IMG/VR virus record: IMGVR_UViG_3300047550_000903
Location: 1 to 31,227 of that record
Reading direction: 5' to 3' (one strand)
DNA length: 31,227 bases
Source: a virus
The position numbers and the translations under genes were made by a program. The notes under the pieces are model-generated. The model was not told the DNA's origin. It saw only the letters and a program-made list of their open reading frames with translations, and made no database searches. Below, one piece after another: positions 13,878 to 23,011 of this stretch; the stretch's first letter is position 1; each line of letters begins with the position of its first letter.

Positions 13878-15485
13878 ATGAATTCACAAGAGTTAATAAA
13901 AAAGAATCCTATATACAATGCGACCTACGAGCAAATGCTTGCGTATCAGTATGGATATTTAGGTGGTTACATCTTCAAGACTTATGTTCGCAAGAAAAGA
14001 CCTAGTGAAGACAGCAACCTTTATCTTGACTTAGTTCAAAACACTATAGCACAACCTATCTGTCGTTATGTCGTTGACACTATCAACGATGTATTGTTTG
14101 AGCCAGGTATCAAGCGTGATCTAAAGTTTTGCACACCTGATGGCACATACTTAGATCCTAGCAACATCGAATGGTCACAATTATTTTTATTAGATGCTGA
14201 CTTACAGAATCGCAGTTTAAATGCGTTCATGGAAAGCGTTGGCGATCTAACTAGCATTTTCGGCCATTGCTGGGTCTTCGTTGACATGGCACAGCGTGGC
14301 GATGCAAACTTTGGTAGACCTTATGTTGTCGCTATAAATCCTATACAAGTATGGGATTGGGAATGGGAATGGTTCGGCGGCAAACCAATGGTAAAGTATG
14401 TCAAAGTATTAGAGACAGAAGACAAAGATGATTGGTATGTGAAATGCTATCATCTAGGCACACCTGAGAGTCCAAGTTATTGGGTGAGTTATAAGGTAGG
14501 CAAGAATCTAAGCAAGAATGAAGTCACAGAGACAGGTCGTGGTGAGTACCCACCTGGCATGGCATTGCCTGCATTCATAGCATATGGTCGCAGAGACCCA
14601 CGCAGTATCGATTTTGGTATCAGCGATATCGATGCCGCAGTAGACGCACAAAGAGAACATTATAAATTAGAGTGTGAGGCATATACTGCAATACAGTTTG
14701 CGCACACTATCATCCGTGCTGATAAAGGCGTCAGCATTCCTGTACACGCAGGTTCAATCGTCCGTGCCACACAAGGACAAGTGGAAACTATATCTGTAGA
14801 CACAGGTGATGTCGATAAGATCATCAAGAAGCAAGCAGATATATTAGAACAAGTAGAGGCATTGACAGGTTTAGGCGGCTTACGCAATAGCAAGAATCAA
14901 CTAGCAAGTGGTATCGCCATCATAGAGGAACGAAAACAATTACATAGACTCGCAAAGAGCAAAGCCCGCTTGATGGAAATCACAGAAGAGTTGATCTTTA
15001 CATTTGCCGCCCGTTTTATGAACATGCGTTGGGCAGGTGAAGTACATTACAATACAGATTATGAAGCACACGATACAAACTATAGGCTTGCACTTTTCCA
15101 ACAAGCGAAAACGCTTGTACAAAATAATCCAATCATTGATAGCCTCATTGCTAAGGATATCATTGCGATGCTGGCCCCGAGCGAATCAATCGCACAATAC
15201 GAGCAAGCCTACATCGAAACAGTAACTGACCCAATGGTCAAAGATTTAATGACGCAAGAAAATGAGCAAGTATTGAGCCGTGATCTTGGCGATCAGATAC
15301 CAACACCAGAAGACTTCGGTGAGAATGAAGAGATATATGGTGATGCGACAGAATTTGATAGCGGCATCGATGGTGCCGGTGTTGATGATGCTGGTATAGG
15401 TACACCTGTGACTTATACTGGACAAAGTTTTTATACACAACAGGCTGTGTCAGCACAACTTGTTGGTATGAACACAGGTAGATAA
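13878..15485 (+). CDS. Portal protein
   Basis: 535 residues, normal for portal proteins. It follows terminase and precedes scaffold and capsid. The N-terminal part describes a wing/stem fold (RYVVDTINDVLFEPG, FGHCWVFVDMA, PYVVAINPIQVWDWEWEWFGG), with a helical segment (KIIKKQADILEQVEALTGLGGLRNSKNQLASGIAIIEERKQLHRLAKSK) that looks like the portal stem and crown helices. It forms the twelve-fold ring at the head vertex. No key residues can be given without alignment; context and fold style give the call. Confidence 0.9.
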   Translation: MNSQELIKKNPIYNATYEQMLAYQYGYLGGYIFKTYVRKKRPSEDSNLYLDLVQNTIAQPICRYVVDTINDVLFEPGIKRDLKFCTPDGTYLDPSNIEWSQLFLLDADLQNRSLNAFMESVGDLTSIFGHCWVFVDMAQRGDANFGRPYVVAINPIQVWDWEWEWFGGKPMVKYVKVLETEDKDDWYVKCYHLGTPESPSYWVSYKVGKNLSKNEVTETGRGEYPPGMALPAFIAYGRRDPRSIDFGISDIDAAVDAQREHYKLECEAYTAIQFAHTIIRADKGVSIPVHAGSIVRATQGQVETISVDTGDVDKIIKKQADILEQVEALTGLGGLRNSKNQLASGIAIIEERKQLHRLAKSKARLMEITEELIFTFAARFMNMRWAGEVHYNTDYEAHDTNYRLALFQQAKTLVQNNPIIDSLIAKDIIAMLAPSESIAQYEQAYIETVTDPMVKDLMTQENEQVLSRDLGDQIPTPEDFGENEEIYGDATEFDSGIDGAGVDDAGIGTPVTYTGQSFYTQQAVSAQLVGMNTGR

Positions 15486-15520
15486 CTTACGGTAGTTACG
15501 CATAACTAAAAAGAGGAATT

Positions 15521-16297
15521 ATGACAGAAAACGAATTCGCTGGCAACGATACAGCCCCTGATGCAGAACAGGTTACAAATGATGCTGATACTAATGTTAA
15601 GGCAGGTGCTATTCGCAAGAGCACCACTAGTTCAATATTGAACGCATTGTCACAAGCAAGCGGTCAACAATTTGAATCAGTCGAGGCAGCGTTAGCCTAT
15701 GTCGCACGCACTAGTAGTCAACGCGGTGGCAACGCACAGCCAGTGGAGGTAGACGAATCAGACTCACGCATGGGGCGTGAAGATCGTGCTACTGACAATA
15801 CTGATCTAAGAGATCAATTCATGAAGTTGCAACGAGACCTCGCGAGTAAAGAGCGAGCATTACGCACGAAAGAATTGGACTCAGAGATTCTTCGTAACAT
15901 GGGCGAAAAATTTGATCCTGATCTACAAGAATACGCATTGCAGAAGATTAAAAGTAACATCAAAATGAATCGTGATGGTTCTTTCACAATCGTAAATCAG
16001 AAGGGACAAGAACGCTATGGTATGGACGGTAATCCACTCACATTAAATGGTCTAGTGAATGAGATCGCTCAAGGTAACCCTAAGTTACTGAAAGGCTCAA
16101 GTTCTCAGACCGGTTCTGGACTGCGCATGGGACAAACACAGTTTGCTGGTGCTCAACCTGACGCTATTCCTGACTATGCTAAAGACCCTGCCGCATTCAA
16201 TGCGTGGGCCGCTAGAAATGGTCTAGGTAAAGGCATCGGATTGAAGAATGCTAAAGTAGGCGTGAGTGTTAGTGCAATGTCTAAGAAAGTCCTATAA
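15521..16297 (+). CDS. Capsid scaffolding protein
   Basis: 258 residues starting after AAGAGGAATT. Acidic N terminus, coiled-coil-like helix (LRDQFMKLQRDLASKERALRTKELDSEILRNM, about 102-133) and a Gly/Ser-rich, basic C-terminal end (GIGLKNAKVGVSVSAMSKKVL), the layout of scaffold proteins that bind the capsid with their C terminus. It lies directly before the capsid gene. No protease motif is visible, so scaffold removal may need another protein. Confidence 0.8.
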   Translation: MTENEFAGNDTAPDAEQVTNDADTNVKAGAIRKSTTSSILNALSQASGQQFESVEAALAYVARTSSQRGGNAQPVEVDESDSRMGREDRATDNTDLRDQFMKLQRDLASKERALRTKELDSEILRNMGEKFDPDLQEYALQKIKSNIKMNRDGSFTIVNQKGQERYGMDGNPLTLNGLVNEIAQGNPKLLKGSSSQTGSGLRMGQTQFAGAQPDAIPDYAKDPAAFNAWAARNGLGKGIGLKNAKVGVSVSAMSKKVL

Positions 16298-16319
16298 GCC
16301 AGATTAGAGGAGAATTAAA

Positions 16320-17390
16320 ATGGCATATGTACTAGGTGGTGGCAATAATGAAGCCGATGGCTTTACTACTGCAATCGCAAACTTCGCTCTTCGTGCCATG
16401 CACGAAAGCACAGGTCTAGTGGACTATACTACTGTTGTTGCGCCAAATCAAGGTAACCAGTACTTAGTACCACAGTTCGCACCAATAACCTACCAGGATT
16501 ACAATCCTAACACAGGTGCGGCTAACGCAGGTTTCGGAAATGCTCCAGCGGCATTTGAACAGAATCCTTCATTAGGTCAAGGTAGCATCACAGCAACTCC
16601 AGCAGTAGCAGCCACAGCGTTTGATATTTTCTACGCATGGACTACTAGTTTCGAACTTGCTGCCACATTGGGTGCTGAACTCGGTGAGTCATATGGTGAA
16701 AAGGTTGACATTCGTGTATGTGAAGCCTTCTTATCATTCAAGGCAACACCAACTAACAGCCTCTATTCACCAACACCAGCAGACGGCTTTGCTCGTCCAA
16801 CTGAACTAGGTGCTATGGAATTGTTATACGCAGGTCTACCAAGCAACACAGCAGGTTGGACTACTGGTTTCACATCAGCAAGCGTACTTGAGTTGATCCG
16901 TAATGTCAAGCAGAACTATAAAGTCGCTCGCTTGCCAGGCACTCCAATCATCGTATTGGACAGCAATGGTGACACACAAGGCGGTAATGTCGCAGGACAA
17001 GATGGTTCAACAATGAATCGCTTGCTTGCAGAATTGACTGGCGGTGCTGTTAACAACCCAACATACGGCGGTGGATCACAAGTCAGCAATCTAGGTAACG
17101 AATTGCTAGCAACTGGTCGTTTAGATAATGTTTACGGCTGTAAAGTCGCATTCACTACTTTCCTACCAAGCGCAACTCGTCCTGTATTAGGTCAAGGTTC
17201 AAACTCAAATGTTCTAGTAGGCGCATACTTCCACGAGACAGCATTGATTACTGTTCTCAAAGAAGGTCTACAGATCAAGATGGGCGAGAAGCCAGGCGGA
17301 TTGCAGATGTGGTTGACTGGCGTCGCTTACATGGGCGCAGGTGTTGCCGATCCAAGACGCGGTGGAGCGATCAACATTTACCAGTCTTAA
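16320..17390 (+). CDS. Major capsid protein
   Basis: 356 residues. Strong ribosome site AGAGGAGAATTAAA. The N terminus, MAYVLGGGNNEADGFTTAIANFALRAMHESTGLVDYTTVV, resembles major capsid proteins of aquatic siphoviruses. The position after scaffold and the rich small-residue content fit a HK97-fold capsid; typical A-domain loops (Gly/Asn rich, 210-260) are present. It would be the most abundant virion protein. Confidence 0.88.
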   Translation: MAYVLGGGNNEADGFTTAIANFALRAMHESTGLVDYTTVVAPNQGNQYLVPQFAPITYQDYNPNTGAANAGFGNAPAAFEQNPSLGQGSITATPAVAATAFDIFYAWTTSFELAATLGAELGESYGEKVDIRVCEAFLSFKATPTNSLYSPTPADGFARPTELGAMELLYAGLPSNTAGWTTGFTSASVLELIRNVKQNYKVARLPGTPIIVLDSNGDTQGGNVAGQDGSTMNRLLAELTGGAVNNPTYGGGSQVSNLGNELLATGRLDNVYGCKVAFTTFLPSATRPVLGQGSNSNVLVGAYFHETALITVLKEGLQIKMGEKPGGLQMWLTGVAYMGAGVADPRRGGAINIYQS

Positions 17391-17417
17391 TGTTAGATAA
17401 TATAGGAATGTAAACAT

Positions 17418-17945
17418 ATGTCAGTCCCCTATCAACGAATCAGTAATGCAACAGTACAGGACATAATCTTTTATGATCCTGCCGCTGAACGCCGCGCCGC
17501 TCAGATGCAAGTCAATTGGGATGACTACTTCAAAGTAGGCAGTCAAGAGATATTGTATCAGATGGAGTTTGGATGGTGGCCCAAGTATTGCGATACGGTG
17601 TTAGGGGCAACATATTACACTAACTTACCGAACGGTGCCTTGATATCTTCATTCAATCCTAGTTTGCTCATCAAAAATGATCAGACATTGATACGCCTTG
17701 ATACATTCATGGCTGTAAAGATATTCTACGAATCAATCGTATCAGATGTAAGCAATGTCAACGATGTTGACAAAGTAAACTTTGATCATGCATTGCGTAG
17801 ATATCAGATTGAGTGGGAGAAGGCACTACAATTAATGAATTGGTACGATCTGAACCAAGATGCTCCTAACGGACCGACAACTAAGTTAGAAGAAAATTGG
17901 ACAGCAGATGTGGACTATTTCAATAATGATCGCAGGTACTTTTAA
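17418..17945 (+). CDS. Head-completion / head-tail connector protein
   Basis: 175 residues after TATAGGAATG. Its location, directly after the capsid gene and before a terminator-type and tail tube protein, marks the connector position. Contains ILYQMEFGWWPKYCDTVLGATYYTN and IRLDTFMAVKIFYESIVSD, a helical pattern like gp6/gp15 adaptor proteins. Overlap TAATG with the next gene. Assignment rests on order and shape. Confidence 0.65.
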   Translation: MSVPYQRISNATVQDIIFYDPAAERRAAQMQVNWDDYFKVGSQEILYQMEFGWWPKYCDTVLGATYYTNLPNGALISSFNPSLLIKNDQTLIRLDTFMAVKIFYESIVSDVSNVNDVDKVNFDHALRRYQIEWEKALQLMNWYDLNQDAPNGPTTKLEENWTADVDYFNNDRRYF

Positions 17946-18361
17946 TGAGTAATGTTCCATTAATCGTAAAGCAGAATATCATCGACTACATCAAGGTAGT
18001 GGCAGATACACTTGTCCCTATCGTTGAAGTGAGTGGTGTATATCCTGCTGCCGATGATGTCGTGCCATATGGTATCTATGTCGATGATGTTTCTACTATC
18101 AGTAGAGAAGTAAATCAATTAGGTATCACAAGGTGCGGTAGCATTTATACGATGACTGATCAGTTCAATGTTTTGTTCGTCAGTATTCAAGATGATCCTA
18201 AATGGATCTATATTGAAGAACGCATACAAGGCATGGCCGCTGACGCAGCCTTCTTCAATGGATATTATGAAGTCACATTTACTCAAGATATCGTTATCGG
18301 TAACCGTAGTGAAAAACGCACCTATGTTTTTAATTTAAAAAGATTGAATTTCAATGATTGA
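17945..18361 (+). CDS. Tail terminator / tail completion protein
   Basis: 138 residues. Overlaps the connector gene by one base (TAATG). Pattern IIDYIKVVADTLVPIVEVSGVYPAADDVVPYGIYVDD then FNVLFVSIQDDPKWIYIEERIQGMAADAAFFNGYYEVTF fits tail-terminator proteins (gpU-like, alpha/beta), and the place before the tail tube gene agrees. It would stop tail growth and join the head. Confidence 0.65.
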   Translation: MSNVPLIVKQNIIDYIKVVADTLVPIVEVSGVYPAADDVVPYGIYVDDVSTISREVNQLGITRCGSIYTMTDQFNVLFVSIQDDPKWIYIEERIQGMAADAAFFNGYYEVTFTQDIVIGNRSEKRTYVFNLKRLNFND

Positions 18362-18387
18362 CGCCACTAACTTAAGGAGATTATAAA

Positions 18388-18930
18388 ATGGCATACATTA
18401 CAGTAAACGAGACAGGTACTTTCCCTGCGCTTATACTGTCAACTGATATTGCTAATCTTGCAAACAACTTCACTAGCACCGGTAATCTACCAGCAAGTGC
18501 TAACGCAGGTTCACTATTAAATGTGACTTGCTTGCAAGATGTGACTGTGACTAACAGTACTGGTATCTTTAGTTGGACAGATTTCTGTTCAGCAAGTATC
18601 AACAAGGTCACTACGCCAAGCGACAACGAGATTAGCACTAACATTGTAATTGACGATGAAGGATTCTTTGGAGATTCAGCGGCAGCAAACACTTCAGCCA
18701 ATTATCAAGGTGTTTCTGGATTGAGTCAGAATCGCATCGAAGTCGCATTTAGACTACAGTTGAACAACAGCGCCAATGTCGGAGCAAATACTCCTGCTAA
18801 CACTTTCTTCTATTGCGGAAAAGGTTACTTGAGTTCAGTTGCACCAACAGCGTCACCCGACAGCCCTGTGTGGGTCTCACCACTCACAATCGCTGTCAAT
18901 GGCGACATGGGTTCTGGACCTAAGGTCTAA
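18388..18930 (+). CDS. Major tail tube protein
   Basis: 180 residues with a very good ribosome site (AAGGAGATTATAAA). All beta in character, Ser/Asn/Ala/Gly rich, with Ig-like strand spacing. It is followed by a strong terminator (18938-18969), as often seen after highly expressed tail tube genes. It should polymerise around the tape measure to form the tail tube. Confidence 0.8.
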   Translation: MAYITVNETGTFPALILSTDIANLANNFTSTGNLPASANAGSLLNVTCLQDVTVTNSTGIFSWTDFCSASINKVTTPSDNEISTNIVIDDEGFFGDSAAANTSANYQGVSGLSQNRIEVAFRLQLNNSANVGANTPANTFFYCGKGYLSSVAPTASPDSPVWVSPLTIAVNGDMGSGPKV

Positions 18931-18937
18931 TGACCAA

Positions 18938-18969
18938 AGAAAGAGGGCAGAGCGATCTGCTCTCTTTTT
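18938..18969 (+). terminator. Strong intrinsic terminator after tail tube gene
   Basis: AAAGAGGGCAGA pairs with TCTGCTCTCTTT through a GCGA tetraloop (18952-18955); the stem runs to about 14 bp with two G-U pairs, and is followed by TTTCTTT. GNRA loop, long stem and T-rich end make a typical terminator, placed 8 bases after the stop codon. Confidence 0.85.
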
Positions 18970-18973
18970 CTTT

Positions 18974-19183
18974 ATGGATGAACAAATGAATACTAACAAC
19001 AACGCATTCCTCATCACGACCGAGGAAAAATTACGCAGCCTCATAGCAGACGAAGCAAAGTTACTTCCAATGTTAAACAACATGGAACAGACAATCAGAC
19101 AGATGAAGGCTAAACAAGCATTTCGTATAGCATTACTCAATCAACTATTGGAAGAGCATTACGATAAATATAGTGGTAACTAA
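18974..19183 (+). CDS. Small helical protein between tail tube and chaperone, 69 aa
   Basis: The ATG at 18974 lies within the T-tract of the terminator and has no ribosome site; a second ATG at 18986 is possible. The protein is helical and charged (EEKLRSLIADEAKLLPMLNNMEQTIRQMKAKQAFRIALLNQLLEEH), a likely coiled coil. A tail assembly role is inferred from place only. Expression must depend on read-through or on a site inside the hairpin region. Confidence 0.65.
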   Translation: MDEQMNTNNNAFLITTEEKLRSLIADEAKLLPMLNNMEQTIRQMKAKQAFRIALLNQLLEEHYDKYSGN

Positions 19184-19201
19184 TTAACTAGGAGATAACA
19201 A

Positions 19202-19546
19202 GTGAACATCAAAGATTACGCAAGCAAACCAGAATTAGTAGAAGTAGTACTCGACGGCAAAGAACTTGTCGAGCGTTATGGTGAACCTATCACATTCTAC
19301 ACATATAACATCGTGCGCATGTCAACATATTTTGATTTTTTCAATGCGCGAAGCAACAACGAATTTACTAACCTTGATAAGATGATGAAAGCCATGATCT
19401 TAGACAAGGATGGCAAGCAAGTACTTGCAGATGATGAGGATCTACCCATCGATATCGCTGCCGCGGCGATCAACAAGATTGGAGAAATCTTGGGAAAACC
19501 ACAGAGCAAGGCATCGACCCAAACAGTTGGGGAAGCGCAAAAATGA
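19202..19546 (+). CDS. Tail assembly chaperone (gpG-like)
   Basis: 114 residues, GTG start after TAGGAGATAACAA. Fits the gpG-like tail chaperone that precedes gpT and the tape measure in siphoviruses: small, acidic, helical C-terminal half. It is followed with an ATGA overlap by a short gpT-like ORF. It would bind the tape measure during tail assembly. A -1 frameshift to make a fused G-T form is possible at CAAAAATGA but the slip site is not canonical. Confidence 0.75.
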   Translation: MNIKDYASKPELVEVVLDGKELVERYGEPITFYTYNIVRMSTYFDFFNARSNNEFTNLDKMMKAMILDKDGKQVLADDEDLPIDIAAAAINKIGEILGKPQSKASTQTVGEAQK

Positions 19547-19767
19547 TCACGATAGGTCGTATGGCTGAAAAATATGGTGTTTTGCCACATGTCGTGGAAC
19601 AGAACGCCACCACATACGACTTCATGATCACAGATGTCCTTGCTGCCTACGATAGTTATCAGATGGAAAAACAAAGAGCGAAAGGCACAGCACCTAGACC
19701 TGACGCTTATAAACTTAGCCAAGATCAATTGCAAACTATATTACAAAAAGGCAAGCAGAAGAAATGA
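19543..19767 (+). CDS. Second tail assembly chaperone (gpT-like)
   Basis: 74 residues. It overlaps the gpG-like ORF by 4 bases in the -1 frame. MAEKYGVLPHVVEQNATTYDFMITDVLAAYDSYQME is the pattern of short gpT-like domains, which are usually made as the extension of gpG by frameshifting. Here it has its own ATG. It then overlaps the next gene by ATGA. Confidence 0.7.
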   Translation: MITIGRMAEKYGVLPHVVEQNATTYDFMITDVLAAYDSYQMEKQRAKGTAPRPDAYKLSQDQLQTILQKGKQKK

Positions 19768-20090
19768 GCAAAAATTGCGTGAATCGCCTTAATAAAATAT
19801 TGCAAACTTTAGATAATAAAAATATATCTACAGTTGCTTATAATGCTTATAAGGATAATACACCTATAGGAGATCCTAATAGATGGAAATCACGCCGTGC
19901 GCCTAAAAATTATAAACCTGGTAATGCAAGACGCAAAACAAAATTGCAAGGTAATGAGATACAAGCAGATTACCCATATGCAAAACGATTAGAAGAAGGT
20001 TGGTCAACACAAGCACCTGATGGTATGACTAAACCAACTATAGAAGAAATTCGTGCATATGTATATAATACATTGGGGATTAAAATATAA
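19764..20090 (+). CDS. HK97 gp10-like head-tail joining protein
   Basis: 108 residues, basic. YPYAKRLEEGWSTQAPDGMTKPTIEEI matches the C-terminal pattern of HK97 gp10-like/tail completion proteins (YA-RLE-G-S-QAP-GM). It is unusual that it sits between the chaperones and the tape measure, since this family is normally encoded before the tail tube gene. Its codons are visibly more AT-rich than those of the genes on either side, which suggests separate acquisition. Confidence 0.65.
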   Translation: MSKNCVNRLNKILQTLDNKNISTVAYNAYKDNTPIGDPNRWKSRRAPKNYKPGNARRKTKLQGNEIQADYPYAKRLEEGWSTQAPDGMTKPTIEEIRAYVYNTLGIKI

Positions 20091-22312
20091 TGGCCACAAT
20101 AGACAAATATAAAATACAAGTAACAGTAGATGGTCAAGATCAGGTCATTGATTTAAAAGATAAATTAGACGATCTTCAAACTACTTTAAATAGAACCGCG
20201 ACTGCAGGTGTAGCGGCATTCACAGCATTAGCCGTTAGTGCTGTTCGAATGGCAGATAGTTTAGTTGATCTTGCAGATGCCACTGGTTTAAGTGTAAATC
20301 AATTATATCAATTAAGCACAGCATTAGAACAAAGTGGTGGACAATTTGACGATAGCGGTAGAATGCTCATGGCATTCAGCAGAAGTTTGGGAGATGTCGA
20401 AAAAGGCAGCGAACAAACTATCGATGCCTTAACTAAATTAGGTTTAAGTCGTAGTGAATTAGAAAATCTTACTGACGAACAATTATTCAAGCGAGTAGTT
20501 GATGGTTTGGCAGGCATGGAAAACGGTTTTGCCAAAACAGATATTGCAATGCAGATATTTGGCAAATCAGCGGCAGGCGTAGACTTTAAAAAATTAGCAG
20601 AAGGTCTTAACAAAGCAGTAGATCCAGAAGTTGAACGCAATCTAAGATTGGCAGCCGATGCTGTTGATCAAATACAATCAGCGTTCCGTGAATTGCAATT
20701 GGCTGCGTTGCAAGCAATATCACCTATATTAGAACAATTATCACAATTTGAATTTAGTGCTGAAGATGCTAGAAAAGCGATGCAAGTATTAGGTGCATTG
20801 ATAGCAGGAGCATTTGCCGCAAGTACTGTTATACAACTTAAAAAGATTATTGATTTGATGATTGGTTTAGGTGCTGCCATAAGAAAAGCAGGTGGATTCG
20901 CGGCATTCTTAACAGGATTAACAGGTGTAGGATTAGCCGCAGTAGCCGCAAGTGCGGTAGCAGCCACAGCCGCTTATGTAGCATTAGGCGAGGCAATGGG
21001 CGATGCCGCCGATAAAAAAGAAAAATTAGAAGGAGTAACACCCGCCGCTCCAGGTACAGCCACTAGTGCATCAGGCAAACCACAAAGAGAAGTAGGTAAA
21101 ACACCTGCTGAAAAAGCATTACTTGCCGCGCAAGCAACAACAGAAGAAATGCGCAAGCAGAATGCCGCGGCGTTGCAATATGAGCGCACTATTAATGGCA
21201 CTATCGGCATGAGTCAAGAACTCGCTGATATCAAAAAGGTAGATGCTCAATTAGAACAAGATAGAGCAAAAAATGTTGCATCATATGAAAAACAAATTGC
21301 CGCATTAAAATTAGACACTAGCGGTAAAAATCAAGCACAGATTGCCGAATTGCAAAAGCAACAAACACTTGCTGATGAACAATTAGTAGCCATGGCTAAC
21401 TTAAAGAAAGAGGCTATTGAAAGAACTTTAGCCGAAAGACAATCAGCAGTTGAGATGCAAAAACAGTTGACTTTGATACAACAACAGACTCAACAAAATG
21501 TTGCTAATGCAGAAGCAGAAACTATGCGTAGAGTGATCGCAGGTGAGATTACTCAACAAGAAGCCAATAATATTAATGCTATCAATAAGATTAGAGAAGA
21601 AGGATTAAGCAGACAAAAACAATTAGAAGAACAGATAGCAGGCGAAAAAGATACTATCAGGAAAAAAGAATTACAAAATCAATTAGATGCTGTCAAACAG
21701 GCTACAGATTTTGCAATCAATGAAAAACGCCGTGAGATCGAAGAAAAAGCCGCGCTTGAAGAAAGTTATAGTGCAGGCGTAGTAAAAGGATTAGAACAGA
21801 TCGCTGAACAATTCAAGCCTATCAACATGGCGCAAAAAGCCGTGCAAGATACATGGGGTAGCATCAATAATGCTATTGATACATTCGTCAATACAGGTAA
21901 GTTCAAGTTCAGCGATTTCGCTAGAAGCATCGTTGCTGATCTTGCTAAGATGATAGCAAAAGCATTGATCTTCCGTGCTATCAGTGGATTCTTAGGTAGT
22001 GTTGGCATACCATTGCCAGGATTAGCAGAAGGTGGTCCTGCTGAAAAGGGCAAGCCGTACATGGTCGGTGAGAAAGGCCCAGAACTATTCGTACCAAAAG
22101 CGGCAGGTACAGTTATACCTAATGATAAGTTAGCGGCAGCACCTATGAGTGCGCCACAACAACAACCTGTAGTAAACAACTATAACTACAATAATAACAT
22201 CAATGCTGTAGATGCTAAATCTGTAGCGACATTGTTCTATGAGAATAGAAAAGCATTATTTGGTGCTACAAATCAGGCAAGACGAGAATTGCCATATGGC
22301 GCGGCAGCATAA
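20090..22312 (+). CDS. Tail tape measure protein
   Basis: 740 residues. N-terminal coiled coil (MATIDKYKIQVTVDGQDQVI ...) with TMP-like segments (LADATGLSVNQLYQLSTALEQSGGQFDD), a hydrophobic region about 233-303, a long charged coiled-coil centre (about 350-560), a second hydrophobic patch about 609-648, and a C-terminal GGPAEKGKPYMVGEKGPELFVP motif (about 650-672) typical of tape measures. It sets tail length; at about 1.5 angstrom per residue the tail would be near 110 nm. Overlap TAATG with the gene before. Confidence 0.92.
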   Translation: MATIDKYKIQVTVDGQDQVIDLKDKLDDLQTTLNRTATAGVAAFTALAVSAVRMADSLVDLADATGLSVNQLYQLSTALEQSGGQFDDSGRMLMAFSRSLGDVEKGSEQTIDALTKLGLSRSELENLTDEQLFKRVVDGLAGMENGFAKTDIAMQIFGKSAAGVDFKKLAEGLNKAVDPEVERNLRLAADAVDQIQSAFRELQLAALQAISPILEQLSQFEFSAEDARKAMQVLGALIAGAFAASTVIQLKKIIDLMIGLGAAIRKAGGFAAFLTGLTGVGLAAVAASAVAATAAYVALGEAMGDAADKKEKLEGVTPAAPGTATSASGKPQREVGKTPAEKALLAAQATTEEMRKQNAAALQYERTINGTIGMSQELADIKKVDAQLEQDRAKNVASYEKQIAALKLDTSGKNQAQIAELQKQQTLADEQLVAMANLKKEAIERTLAERQSAVEMQKQLTLIQQQTQQNVANAEAETMRRVIAGEITQQEANNINAINKIREEGLSRQKQLEEQIAGEKDTIRKKELQNQLDAVKQATDFAINEKRREIEEKAALEESYSAGVVKGLEQIAEQFKPINMAQKAVQDTWGSINNAIDTFVNTGKFKFSDFARSIVADLAKMIAKALIFRAISGFLGSVGIPLPGLAEGGPAEKGKPYMVGEKGPELFVPKAAGTVIPNDKLAAAPMSAPQQQPVVNNYNYNNNINAVDAKSVATLFYENRKALFGATNQARRELPYGAAA

Positions 22313-22324
22313 TAGGAAAAAGTC

Positions 22325-23011
22325 ATGGCAGGATTACAAACAATCTTAAACAAATGTAATGCGATCAGCATAGATCGTAGAAAGGTCGCTGGCATACAGT
22401 TCACAAGAAACGAGATACCAAGAGTCAGTCTCACGCCAACTAAGAATCCATGGCGTTTCACATTGAAGATGCCTGCAAGCCTACAATATTATCAGAATCG
22501 TGATCTGTTAGAAGCATTAGATACTATGGATGTCGTCAGTCCAGAGATCGTGACATTCAGCGACAATGCATGTTTGAGTTGGATATTCAGATATCAAGGA
22601 TCATTGACGCAGAATCAGATCAATGGTATGACTGTGCAAAGTTTCGTTGGTAATCAATTAGTATTGACTAATCTACCTGTGATACCAAGCACTCGCGTGA
22701 TATTCGAACCAAATGATTTGATACAGTTAGGTAACTATCCATACCCATTCACTAGCACTACAAGAGTGACTAGAGGTAATACTGGAACTATAACTGTGAC
22801 GACAAACAGACCAAACATATTGACTGCTAGTGTAGCAGGTTTAGGAATAACAGTAGGTAATGCATGTGAATGGAACATGTTCTGTCCAAACATGCCTACA
22901 TACACACTAGTACCTGGTGCGTATGTCAGACCAAATGGCACAGTAGTCAACAACGCATTGATAGAATTTAGCGAAGACTTTCAACTTTACGAATATGTAG
23001 GTACAGCATGA
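22325..23011 (+). CDS. Distal tail / tail-tip protein 1
   Basis: 228 residues directly after the tape measure, as for the lambda gpM or distal tail protein position. Beta-rich (TPTKNPWRFTLKMPASLQYYQ, TVQSFVGNQLVLTNLPVIPSTRVIFEPND). Overlaps the next gene by ATGA. Family not certain; it belongs to the tail-tip set. Confidence 0.65.
   Translation: MAGLQTILNKCNAISIDRRKVAGIQFTRNEIPRVSLTPTKNPWRFTLKMPASLQYYQNRDLLEALDTMDVVSPEIVTFSDNACLSWIFRYQGSLTQNQINGMTVQSFVGNQLVLTNLPVIPSTRVIFEPNDLIQLGNYPYPFTSTTRVTRGNTGTITVTTNRPNILTASVAGLGITVGNACEWNMFCPNMPTYTLVPGAYVRPNGTVVNNALIEFSEDFQLYEYVGTA

Noticed and set aside
19525-19550. Canonical -1 frameshift site in the tail chaperone genes
   Set aside because: CAAAAATGA allows only single-tRNA slippage; the X XXY YYZ pattern is absent and the second ORF has its own coupled ATG. 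Noted only as a possibility in the gene entry.
20308-21210. Minus-strand ORFs opposite the tape measure gene
   Set aside because: Shadow frames of a well-supported gene; Ala/Ser/Leu-rich composition and no starts in context.
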